Part shown: positions 1-5,994 of the stretch, piece by piece
Layout of the letters: each line of letters starts with the position of its first letter
Position numbering within the stretch: position 1 is the first letter of the stretch
Source of the DNA: AC-50 sp035640455
GTDB taxonomy: Bacteria; Actinomycetota; Thermoleophilia; Gaiellales; Gaiellaceae
Direction of reading: 5' to 3'
NCBI GenBank assembly: GCA_035640455.1
Contig: DASQWB010000020.1
Location: 1 to 10,902 of the forward strand
DNA: 10,902 bases
Notes under the pieces: model-generated
What the model was told of the DNA's origin: nothing
Seen by the model: the letters and a program-made list of their open reading frames with translations, nothing else
Database searches by the model: none
Position numbers and translations under genes: made by a program

Positions 1-357
1 GGGCTCGAAGACGTCGAGGAACTGCTCGAGCCGGAGCGCGTTCGTGCAGAGCTCGATGTTCTTCCGCAGCTCGAGGAAGCCGGCGACGACCTCCTCGATG
101 CCCTTGTAGACGAGCGGCTCGCCGCCGCAGATCGAGACGACGGGCGCGGGGCACTGGACGCCCGAGTCGATGCACTCCTCCACCGAGAGGCGCGCCTTGT
201 TCGACTCGTACTCGCGGATCTTCCCGCAGCCGATGCAGGCGATGTTGCAGGCAAGCGTCGGCTCGAGCATGAGGACGAGCGGGTAGCGGTCGCCCTTGCG
301 CTGGTTTTGCGCGACGTACTTGCCGATCTGCACCTGCGAGCGGAGCGGGAACTTCAT
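1..357 (-). CDS. hpnH: HpnH, hopanoid-biosynthesis radical SAM protein (N-terminal 119 residues; 3' end outside window)
   Basis: In the known pathway HpnH transfers the 5'-deoxyadenosyl group of S-adenosylmethionine onto diploptene, giving adenosylhopane, the first step to extended hopanoids. The reading frame begins MKFPLRSQVQIGKYV and carries the 4Fe-4S cluster motif CxxxCxxC (C37, C41, C44 in CNIACIGC) and the radical-SAM GGEPL strand at 78-82. These match the start of the HpnH family; family members are roughly 340 residues, so about two thirds is missing past the window edge. The ATG at 357 is well supported: AGGAGG lies 8 bases upstream (positions 366-371). It is the last visible gene of the hopanoid operon and the only one not overlapping its upstream neighbour. 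Its ribosome-binding site is in a perfect inverted repeat with sequence just after the shc stop, so its translation may be controlled. Third codon positions are almost all G or C. Confidence 0.95.
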   Translation of the reverse strand, partial: MKFPLRSQVQIGKYVAQNQRKGDRYPLVLMLEPTLACNIACIGCGKIREYESNKARLSVEECIDSGVQCPAPVVSICGGEPLVYKGIEEVVAGFLELRKNIELCTNALRLEQFLDVFEP

Positions 358-365
358 GAGTCAAG

Positions 366-371
366 CCTCCT
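366..371 (-). promoter_or_regulatory. Shine-Dalgarno site of hpnH
   Basis: AGGAGG on the minus strand with 8 bases to the ATG at 357 is the strongest ribosome-binding site in the window. It lies wholly inside the downstream arm of the 11-base inverted repeat. Confidence 0.85.
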
Positions 372-433
372 TTCCGAACAGGTCGTGCTCTTCGCGCGCG
401 AGAAGCGAGGCGCGCAAGGACGCAGGGAGCGTT

Positions 434-450
434 CGTAGCCGGAGGCTACG
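434..450. repeat. perfect 7-bp hairpin inside the shc-hpnH gap
   Basis: CGTAGCC-GGA-GGCTACG on the plus strand is a perfect 7-bp stem with a 3-base loop, and it folds equally in minus-strand RNA. No T-run follows on either strand, so a simple intrinsic terminator is not indicated. It looks like an internal helix of the surrounding structured element. Confidence 0.7.
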
Positions 451-526
451 GGCGCGACTGAGGACGCCGCGCGACGACGCTTCGCAGCGCGACGGAGAGT
501 GCGAGATGCGAGGAAAGGAGGCGGCA

Positions 527-2311
527 TCAAATCCTTTCGCGGAGGCGGCCTAGGGCCATGACGGGGAAGTGGAGCCGGTAGAGGTGATACCGAATCATGA
601 AGTCCAGGGGGAAGCCTGTGCCGGTGTAGTGCTGCTCCGTCCAGTCGCCGTTAGATCGCTGTGCGATGCAAAGGTAGTTTGCCGCGCGTTCGGCGCTCAA
701 ACCCCGGTGCTCGCCTGCGGCTGCGTACGCTAATAGCGCCCAGGCCGTTTGGCTAGGCGTCGAGACGCCGCGGCCGCGGAAGCTCGGGTCGCGGTAGGAC
801 AAGATGTCCTCGCCGAAGCCGCCGTCGTCGTTCTGGACGCGGTCGAGCCAGGCGACGGCACGGCGCATCGCCGGGTGGCCCGGCTCGATCCCGCACGCCT
901 CGAGCGCGGGAAGCGCGGCGCCTGTCCCGTAGACGTGGTTAACGCCCCAGCGGCCGAACCACGAGCCGTCGTCCTCCTGCTCGCGCAGGAGCCACTCCAG
1001 GCCACGCCGCGTGACAGGTGCGTGGCGCGGCTCCTGCGCCAGGACCTCGAGCGCGTGCGCGGTCACGTCGGCGCTCGGCTCGTCGGTGACCTTGCCGAAG
1101 TCGCAGAAGGGGATCTTGTAGAGCCAGAGCTTGTCGTTGTCGACGTCGAACGCGCCCCAGCCGCCGTCGCGCGACTGCATGCCGACGATCCAGTCGAGGC
1201 CGCGGCGGACCGCGTCCTCGCCGAGGTCGAGCGCGCGCAGCGCGAGCGCGACGACCGCGGTGTCGTCGACGTCGGGGTAGAGGTCGTTCTCGAACTCGAA
1301 TGCCCAGCCGCCGGGCGCGAGGCGCGGGCGCCGGATCGCCCAGTCGCCCTTGACGGTGACCTCTTCGGCGAGCAGCCACTTGCCGGCGGCCTGGAGCGCC
1401 GGGTGGTCTGGGGCAACCCCGGCGGCTCTGAGCGCCAGGACCGCAAGGGCCGTGTCCCAGACGGGCGATTGGCAGGCCTCCGGCCGCAGCCGGTCGCCCT
1501 CGTCGATCGTGAACCCGTCCCAGCCCTCGACCGCGCGGCGGAGCGTCTCGTCCTCGAACCCGTGGCCGAGCGCGGCGAGCATGACGATCGACCACACCCA
1601 CGGCGGCTGAATCCCGCCCCACGAGCCGTCCGCCTCCTGCCGGTCGCGCACCCATGCCTCCGCCACCGCGAGGGCGCGGCGCCGGAGGCTAGATGGCCGG
1701 CGCGGCGGCCGCCGCGGGCCTGGACGCGCGCCGATCTCGGTCAGGTCGATCCCGGCCGGCCGCACCGGGCGGAGCGCCATCACGACCGAGAGGGGAACGA
1801 TCGTCTGCCGGGCCCAGCACGAGAAGTCGTAGACCGAGAGCGGGCCCCACGGCGGGAGGAGGATCAGTTCGGGCGGCACCGTCGGGATCCGCTGCCACGG
1901 CCACTGGCCGAGCAGGGCGAGGAAGCACCTTGTGAACACGCGCGCGCGCGAGACGCCGCCCTCGCGCCGGATGTAGTCGCGGGCCGCGGGGCCGGGGTCG
2001 ACGCCCGCGAGCCGGAGCGCCGCGTAGGCCTCGATCGACGTCGAGAGGTCGGCCGGCCCGTCGAACCAGATCGACCAGGTGCCGTCCTCGCGCTGCCGCG
2101 CGAACAGCTCGTTCGCGATTTTGCGGTCGAGCTCCGGCGTCCGCAGCCCGAGGACGTGGTGCCAGAACAGGTGCTGCGCGATCATCGTCGCGTTCGAGTC
2201 GAGCTCGCCGACCCACCAGCCATCCGGGTGCTGGAGCTCGAGGAGCCGGGCGGTGCCGCGCTCGAGCGCGCGGTCGAGCTGCGTCTCGATCCGCTCCGGC
2301 GCGAGGGTCAT
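527..2311 (-). CDS. shc: squalene-hopene cyclase
   Basis: This membrane-associated triterpene cyclase converts squalene to hopene/diplopterol. The 594-residue product shows the catalytic DXDD acid motif (DVDD at 347-350, in DLYPDVDDTAVVAL). It also shows repeated QW-type beta-strand motifs, including QREDGTW near 73, QSRDGGWGAFD near 379, REQEDDGSW and QNDDGGFG near 493, and a typical C-terminal segment ending LHFPVMALGRLRERI. It is slightly shorter than the usual ~630 residues. The ATG at 2311 was chosen over an in-frame ATG 34 codons upstream. It gives the normal N-terminus (MTLAPERIETQLDRAL), overlaps the hpnE stop as ATGA, and has AAGGTGG at 2316-2322. The upstream extension would lie inside hpnE. 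Roughly the last 75 codons use noticeably more A/T-ending codons than the rest. Confidence 0.97.
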   Translation of the reverse strand: MTLAPERIETQLDRALERGTARLLELQHPDGWWVGELDSNATMIAQHLFWHHVLGLRTPELDRKIANELFARQREDGTWSIWFDGPADLSTSIEAYAALRLAGVDPGPAARDYIRREGGVSRARVFTRCFLALLGQWPWQRIPTVPPELILLPPWGPLSVYDFSCWARQTIVPLSVVMALRPVRPAGIDLTEIGARPGPRRPPRRPSSLRRRALAVAEAWVRDRQEADGSWGGIQPPWVWSIVMLAALGHGFEDETLRRAVEGWDGFTIDEGDRLRPEACQSPVWDTALAVLALRAAGVAPDHPALQAAGKWLLAEEVTVKGDWAIRRPRLAPGGWAFEFENDLYPDVDDTAVVALALRALDLGEDAVRRGLDWIVGMQSRDGGWGAFDVDNDKLWLYKIPFCDFGKVTDEPSADVTAHALEVLAQEPRHAPVTRRGLEWLLREQEDDGSWFGRWGVNHVYGTGAALPALEACGIEPGHPAMRRAVAWLDRVQNDDGGFGEDILSYRDPSFRGRGVSTPSQTAWALLAYAAAGEHRGLSAERAANYLCIAQRSNGDWTEQHYTGTGFPLDFMIRYHLYRLHFPVMALGRLRERI

Positions 2312-3510
2312 GCCGCCACCTTCGGCGTCGCTTTGTGCACTAGTGCACAAGCGGCCGTGACGCCACTCGCCACCGCGCCCTCCATCGTCACCGGCCAGCC
2401 CGTGTCGAGCCACGCGCCCGCGCGCGCGAGGCCGTCCCGGACGAGCCCCGGCGCCGGCCGCCGCACACCGGGCCGCAGCGCGATCGTCGCCTCCGGCTCG
2501 CGGCTGACGCGCGACCAGAGGAGCTCCGCCTGGCCCAGCCGCCCGGTCAGCTCGCGCGCCATCAGCTCCACGATCTCACGTCCGCGCAGCGCCTCGAGCT
2601 CGGGTGCGCCGCTCGAGACGACGGTCAGGTACTGGCCGCGCTCCGGTTCGTGGCCCGTCAAGCGGCCCCGGTCGAACACCCAGTGCGCGGCGCTGCCCAG
2701 GAGCGCGGCTAGCTGGTGGCGCAGGATTCGACGGTCGAAGAGCAGATGGACGCTCACGATCGGCGAGTGGTCGTACGCGCCCTCCTCGGGCGGGGTCGCC
2801 AGCACGACCACGTCCGCTTCGAGCGACTCCGGGTCGCCGACCCGCTCGCCCAGGCGCACCCTCGCTCCCGCCTCCTCGAGCGCCCGCCGCGCCGCCTCTC
2901 CGTGGAGCTCGCCGAGCGGCGCGATCGGCAGCACGAGGTCGCTTGCCTCCCGTCTCGACCGGAGCGCGGTCCGGATCGTGAAGAGCGCGGCGGCCGCGTC
3001 GACCTCGTCGACCCGCAGGTTCAGCGCCGGCCGCAGGAAGACCTCCCAAAAGCGCTCGATCGCCGCCGGGGACTGTCCCTCCGCGAGCAGGAGCTCGCCG
3101 AAGGTCCGCTCGCCCGGCTCGATCCGCCCGACTCGCGCCACGAAGCTCGCCACACGTAGCCGGTCGCGCAGCGAGACGTGCCGGTAGCGGAGGAGCGGCA
3201 GCACCCCGTACCCGATCGTCGCCACACGCCCGCGCTCGTCGATCACGGGCAGTGCGAGCGGCTCGCGCCGGACGCCGTCCAGCGAGCCGATCCGCTCGAG
3301 GAAGCGCAGATACTGTGTGAAGCAGCCGAGCGCGATGTGCTGACCGTTGTCGGGAGGCGGGTCGGGATCGCCGTCGCGCGGCGGGAGGGTCTGCACCTTT
3401 CCTCCGAGCGTGGGCCGCGCCTCGTAGAGCGTCACCTCGTGTCCCGCGTCGACGAGCTCGAGCGCGGCCGCGAGGCCCGCGAGCCCGCCGCCGACGACGG
3501 CCGCCCTCAC
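2308..3510 (-). CDS. hpnE: HpnE, hydroxysqualene dehydroxylase (FAD-dependent, squalene-associated desaturase family)
   Basis: In the HpnCDE route HpnE removes the hydroxyl of hydroxysqualene to yield squalene. The product is 400 residues. The N-terminal dinucleotide-binding fold is clear: VVGGGLAGL with GxGxxG at 7-12, and acidic E30 in LYEARPTLGGK binding the FAD ribose. The C-terminal FAD motif appears as DTGWPVTMEGAVASG. The start is GTG at 3510, which overlaps the hpnD stop (GTGA) and puts the Rossmann strand at residue 4. The frame is open much further upstream, but that part is antisense-free shadow of hpnD and does not resemble the family. The stop overlaps the shc start by 4 bases (ATGA). 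Membership of the amine-oxidase/phytoene-desaturase superfamily is certain; the HpnE assignment rests on operon position as well. Confidence 0.93.
   Translation of the reverse strand: MRAAVVGGGLAGLAAALELVDAGHEVTLYEARPTLGGKVQTLPPRDGDPDPPPDNGQHIALGCFTQYLRFLERIGSLDGVRREPLALPVIDERGRVATIGYGVLPLLRYRHVSLRDRLRVASFVARVGRIEPGERTFGELLLAEGQSPAAIERFWEVFLRPALNLRVDEVDAAAALFTIRTALRSRREASDLVLPIAPLGELHGEAARRALEEAGARVRLGERVGDPESLEADVVVLATPPEEGAYDHSPIVSVHLLFDRRILRHQLAALLGSAAHWVFDRGRLTGHEPERGQYLTVVSSGAPELEALRGREIVELMARELTGRLGQAELLWSRVSREPEATIALRPGVRRPAPGLVRDGLARAGAWLDTGWPVTMEGAVASGVTAACALVHKATPKVAA
2333..2350. promoter_or_regulatory. 18-bp perfect palindrome upstream of the shc start (possible operator or RNA hairpin)
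   Basis: TTGTGCACTAGTGCACAA is a perfect 18-base palindrome and much more A/T-rich than its surroundings. It lies in the last codons of hpnE (encoding CALVHK), about 20 bases upstream of the shc ATG and about 10 bases upstream of its SD. In RNA it gives a 7-bp stem with a CUAG loop. It could be an intragenic operator for a dimeric regulator or a translation-affecting hairpin. Coincidence within coding sequence is possible. Confidence 0.4.
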
Positions 3511-4328
3511 CGTCGCACCCCGCTCGCCACAATCCGGAGCTTCGTCAGCGGCGAGAGGTGCGGCGGCCCGCCGAAGACGTCGAAGCCCGCCGCCTCGATG
3601 CGGTCGAGCGTCGCGCGGTAGAGGCCGGCGAAGGTCGAGACGCAGAGCGCGCTGCGCCCGTCGAGCTCCCGTACGAGCTCGAGCCCGTCGGCGAGGAGGA
3701 CCCGCGCGCGCTCGGCCTGGAAGGTCATGAGCGCCCGCCAGGCGAAGGTGCAGCGGCCCGCCGCGATGTCGTCCTCGGACACGCCGAACTCGGCCATCTC
3801 GTCCTGCGGCAGGTAGACGCGGCCGAGGCGCCAGTCCTCCGCCACGTCGCGCACGATGTTGATGAGCTGGAGCGCCACGCCGAGCGTCTCGGCGCGCGCG
3901 GCGTCGCGCCCTCCGTAGACCGGCAGGCAGGCGCGACCCACGGCCCCCGCGACGAGCCGGCAATAGCCGCGCAGCTCGTCGAAGCTCGCGTACCGGCTCT
4001 GTGCGAGATCCTGGAGCCCGCCGTCGACGAGGTCGTGGAGCGCGCTGTCCGGGATGCCGTAGCGGGCGCGCGCGTCGGCGAGCGCGACGAGGGTGGCGCT
4101 GCCGTTCGGGCTCCTCTCGAGCGCCTGGCCGAGCGCCTCGAGCCGCGCGCGCTTTTCCCCGACCGGGAGCGCCCCGTCGGCGACGTCGTCGACCTCGCGC
4201 GCGAAGGCGTAGATGGCGGCGATCGCACGTCGCTTCGGCCTCGGGAGCACCATGATCCCGTAGGCGAAGTTGCGGGCGCGCCGGCGCGTCAACCGCTCGA
4301 CCTCGGCGTAGGCCTGCGCGGCGGTCAT
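3507..4328 (-). CDS. hpnD: HpnD, presqualene diphosphate synthase
   Basis: HpnD belongs to the squalene/phytoene synthase family and condenses two farnesyl diphosphates into presqualene diphosphate. The 273-residue product has both Mg-diphosphate binding motifs: D47xxxD51 in AREVDDVADG and D161xxxD165 in IVRDVAEDWRLGR, followed by VYLPQDEM. It also has the RNFAYGIMVLPRPKR N-terminal stretch typical of HpnD. The ATG at 4328 overlaps the hpnC stop as ATGA, and the stop overlaps the hpnE GTG as GTGA, so translational coupling through hpnC-hpnD-hpnE is likely. There is no clear SD at its start, which fits coupling. The VYLPQDE and INIVRD stretches favour HpnD over its paralogue HpnC. Confidence 0.94.
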   Translation of the reverse strand: MTAAQAYAEVERLTRRRARNFAYGIMVLPRPKRRAIAAIYAFAREVDDVADGALPVGEKRARLEALGQALERSPNGSATLVALADARARYGIPDSALHDLVDGGLQDLAQSRYASFDELRGYCRLVAGAVGRACLPVYGGRDAARAETLGVALQLINIVRDVAEDWRLGRVYLPQDEMAEFGVSEDDIAAGRCTFAWRALMTFQAERARVLLADGLELVRELDGRSALCVSTFAGLYRATLDRIEAAGFDVFGGPPHLSPLTKLRIVASGVRR

Positions 4329-5152
4329 CCGACGAGCGCTCCCACCGCCGCACGGGCGAGCCGCGCGCGCGACGGGCTCGGCCGGCCGCTGAAGACGTCG
4401 TAGTCGGCCCGCTCGAGCGCCTCCACCGCCGCGAGGCCGCCGCGGGCGAAGAGCCACACCGCGCGCCCGATCCGGCCGCCGAGGCCGCCGCGGAGGCGCC
4501 GACCGCCGCTCTCGAGGAATCCGCGCGCCCGCTCGCCCTCGAAGCCGAGCAGCCGCCGCAGCGGCTCGTTCGGCCGCTCGAGCTCGGTGACGCCGAAGCG
4601 CCGCCGGTCCTCCGCGGGCAGGTAGACCCGGCCGAGCTCGAGGTCTCGGGGCACGTCCTGGAGGAAGTTCACGAGCTGGAGCCCGGTGCAGACGTCGTCG
4701 GAGGCCGCGACGAGCTCCGCGTCGTCGGCCCGTCGCAGGAGCCCGAGGACGAGCCGCCCGCACGGGTCCGCCGAGTGGACGCAGTACCACTTGAGGTCGG
4801 CCCACGTCTCGTACTCCGAGACGCGCTGGTCCATGCGGTTGGCATCGATTAGCCGCAGGAAGGGCTCCCGGGGAAGGTCGAACTCGCGGATCGTCGGCGC
4901 GAGCTCCCGCATCACCGGCCAGGTCGGCTCGCCGCTGTAACAGGCGTCGACCTCGCGCTCGAGCTCGTCGAGGAACGCGAGCCGGTCGCCTTCGGCCTCG
5001 TCGCCGAGCATGTCGACGAGCCGGCAGTAGCCGTAGACGCGGCGCAGGTGCGGGCGGAGCGGCCGCGGGAAGAGAAGCGACGCGACGGGGAAGTTCTCGC
5101 CGCTCGCGCGGGCGGCGACGGCGGCGACCGAGGCGACTGTGGCGTCGTCCAT
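4325..5152 (-). CDS. hpnC: HpnC, squalene-synthase-like hydroxysqualene synthase
   Basis: HpnC is a paralogue of HpnD that converts presqualene diphosphate to hydroxysqualene. The 275-residue product has the motifs D47xxxD51 (YCRLVDMLGDE) and D166xxxD170 (NFLQDVPRDLELGR), then VYLPAED, as in other HpnC proteins. The first motif reads DMLGD, where many relatives have an extra Asp at the second position. The ATG at 5152 is preferred over an in-frame ATG 43 codons upstream. It starts immediately before the conserved region, whereas the extension is Arg-rich and runs across the divergent promoter region and into the opposite gene. No SD precedes it. A promoter-like pair sits so close that the mRNA may be leaderless. 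It is the first gene of the hopanoid operon, and its stop overlaps the hpnD start by 4 bases. Confidence 0.93.
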   Translation of the reverse strand: MDDATVASVAAVAARASGENFPVASLLFPRPLRPHLRRVYGYCRLVDMLGDEAEGDRLAFLDELEREVDACYSGEPTWPVMRELAPTIREFDLPREPFLRLIDANRMDQRVSEYETWADLKWYCVHSADPCGRLVLGLLRRADDAELVAASDDVCTGLQLVNFLQDVPRDLELGRVYLPAEDRRRFGVTELERPNEPLRRLLGFEGERARGFLESGGRRLRGGLGGRIGRAVWLFARGGLAAVEALERADYDVFSGRPSPSRARLARAAVGALVG

Positions 5153-5158
5153 TCGGAA

Positions 5159-5188
5159 AAGATCGCGTCCCGGCGGCGCTCTCGTCAA
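5159..5188 (-). promoter_or_regulatory. candidate promoter of the hopanoid operon (leaderless hpnC)
   Basis: On the minus strand TTGACG (5183-5188, five of six consensus bases) is followed by an 18-base spacer and GATCTT (5159-5164, three of six). Transcription would begin about at the hpnC ATG (5152). That agrees with the absence of an SD and with the leaderless initiation common in high-GC Gram-positives. The -10 box is weak. Confidence 0.35.
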
Positions 5189-5231
5189 ACGGAGTGGTTG
5201 CCTCGGGCGACGGCAAGATGCTTCAATCGAG

Positions 5232-5271
5232 GTCGGCGCGTCGCAGCCCCTCCCCCGCTCGGCGCGCCGAC
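5232..5271. promoter_or_regulatory. 9-bp inverted repeat between divergent hpnC and STAS gene
   Basis: GTCGGCGCG (5232-5240) and CGCGCCGAC (5263-5271) are perfect reverse complements separated by 22 bases, just upstream of the AAGGAG at 5280-5285. It may be a 5'-leader hairpin of the STAS mRNA or an operator between two divergent genes. The high GC content makes such repeats easier to find by chance. Confidence 0.3.
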
Positions 5272-5292
5272 TTTCGGACAAGGAGCGACGCG

Positions 5293-5643
5293 CTGAGCCA
5301 GTTCGGGTCGCAGGCGGATCCGGTCCTCCGTGTCTCCGAGAGCGGGGACGCGGTCGTCGTCGTGCTCACCGGGGAGCTCGACCTGTACAACACTCCGGCG
5401 GTGCGCGAGGCGCTCCGCCGAGCCGTCGGCCAGGCGCCGCGGCGCCTCGTCGTCAACCTCTCCGACGTGACGTTCGTCGACTCGACGGCGCTCGGCGCCT
5501 TCGTCGAGGCGCGGTCGGCGCTCGCCGACGGCCACGCCTTTGTGCTAGCGGCGCCGGGGCTCGAGGTTCGCCGCGCCCTCGAGGTCTCGGGCCTCGACCG
5601 CCACTTCGCGGTGCACGACACGGTCGAGAGCGCACTGAGCTAA
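5293..5643 (+). CDS. STAS-domain anti-sigma-factor antagonist
   Basis: Proteins of the SpoIIAA/RsbV type bind anti-sigma-factor kinases in the cytoplasm and are switched off by serine phosphorylation. The domain covers almost the whole product: LRVSESGDAVVVVLTGELDLYN is the first strands, and FVDSTALG holds the expected phosphoacceptor, S64 counted from this start. I chose the CTG at 5293 for four reasons: AAGGAG lies 7 bases upstream, it gives the family's usual ~116 residues, the 25 codons before it use far more A/T-ending codons than the rest, and a 9-bp inverted repeat lies there. Conventional starts are ATG at 5218 or GTG at 5194, which add an Arg/Ser-rich tail without an SD. The partner kinase and sigma factor are not in the window. 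The stop overlaps the next, opposite gene by 4 bases. Confidence 0.85.
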   Translation: MSQFGSQADPVLRVSESGDAVVVVLTGELDLYNTPAVREALRRAVGQAPRRLVVNLSDVTFVDSTALGAFVEARSALADGHAFVLAAPGLEVRRALEVSGLDRHFAVHDTVESALS

Positions 5644-5972
5644 ACCGACTGTCGAAGCCACGACGCGCGGAACTCCCGCGCCCGCGCGGTCAGCTCGGCG
5701 AGGAGCCGGTGCAGCTCCTCGAGGTCCGGGCGGAGGTCGTTCACGCGCCGGAGCGTCTCCGCCATGTCCGCGAGCGACGCGGCCGGATCGGCCGCCAGCC
5801 GCGCCAGCCTCCGCTCGTCCTTCTCGAGCTGTCCCCTGAGGATCAGCGCGCAGGCCTGCCCCTCCTCGAACAGTTTCCGGAGCTCGGCCTCGGTCACCGG
5901 CCGGTGGTCGAGCACGGCCCGGAGGCGATCCTTGAGCGCGGCGTCGAGCGTCTCGGCCTGGGCGAACCGCAT
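5640..5972 (-). CDS. small helical/coiled-coil protein of unknown function
   Basis: I do not recognise this 110-residue protein. It is predicted cytoplasmic, with no signal peptide or membrane segment. It is rich in Leu, Ala, Glu and Arg in heptad-like spacing (for example LRGQLEKDERRLARLAAD and LEELHRLLAELTARAREF), so a two- or three-helix coiled-coil bundle is likely. Third codon positions are nearly all G or C in this frame, which supports it as real coding sequence. The ATG at 5972 is the first start after the tandem array. It has no SD, but GATACT lies 8 bases upstream, so a leaderless message is possible. The stop overlaps the STAS gene's stop by 4 bases in convergent orientation. A role next to the anti-sigma antagonist cannot be claimed from sequence. 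Confidence 0.7.
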   Translation of the reverse strand: MRFAQAETLDAALKDRLRAVLDHRPVTEAELRKLFEEGQACALILRGQLEKDERRLARLAADPAASLADMAETLRRVNDLRPDLEELHRLLAELTARAREFRASWLRQSV

Positions 5973-5980
5973 CTGCGCGA

Positions 5981-5986
5981 AGTATC
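5981..5986 (-). promoter_or_regulatory. candidate -10 box for the small helical protein gene
   Basis: Read on the minus strand, GATACT matches four of six bases of TATAAT and ends 8 bases before the ATG at 5972, placing initiation at or next to the start codon. I could not find a good -35 box; the upstream side is the first tandem repeat unit. Confidence 0.25.
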
Positions 5987-5994
5987 ACCGACTG

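Larger units (their letters stand above)
365..522 (-). promoter_or_regulatory. structured shc-hpnH intercistronic element with 11-bp inverted repeat sequestering the hpnH SD
   Basis: On the plus strand GCCTCCTTTCC (365-375) and GGAAAGGAGGC (512-522) are perfect reverse complements. In the minus-strand mRNA the downstream arm contains the AGGAGG of hpnH. The upstream arm begins 4 bases after the shc stop codon. If paired, the hpnH ribosome-binding site would be closed, with about 136 bases inside the helix. The enclosed part includes a perfect 7-bp hairpin (434-450) and further short GC-rich inverted repeats. A ribosome terminating on shc would cover the upstream arm, so translational coupling is one reading. 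A short mobile repeat with 11-bp terminal inverted repeats is another; I see no clean target duplication. The pairing is seen; its function is inferred. Confidence 0.6.

Noticed and set aside
296..553. 85-residue plus-strand open frame across the shc-hpnH gap
   Set aside because: It runs antisense over the start of hpnH and the end of shc and through the structured element, and its composition is Arg/Ser-rich with no recognisable domain.
749..3187. 812-residue plus-strand open frame opposite shc and hpnE
   Set aside because: Long antisense frames arise easily in GC-rich DNA; the minus strand carries clear cyclase and FAD-binding motifs.
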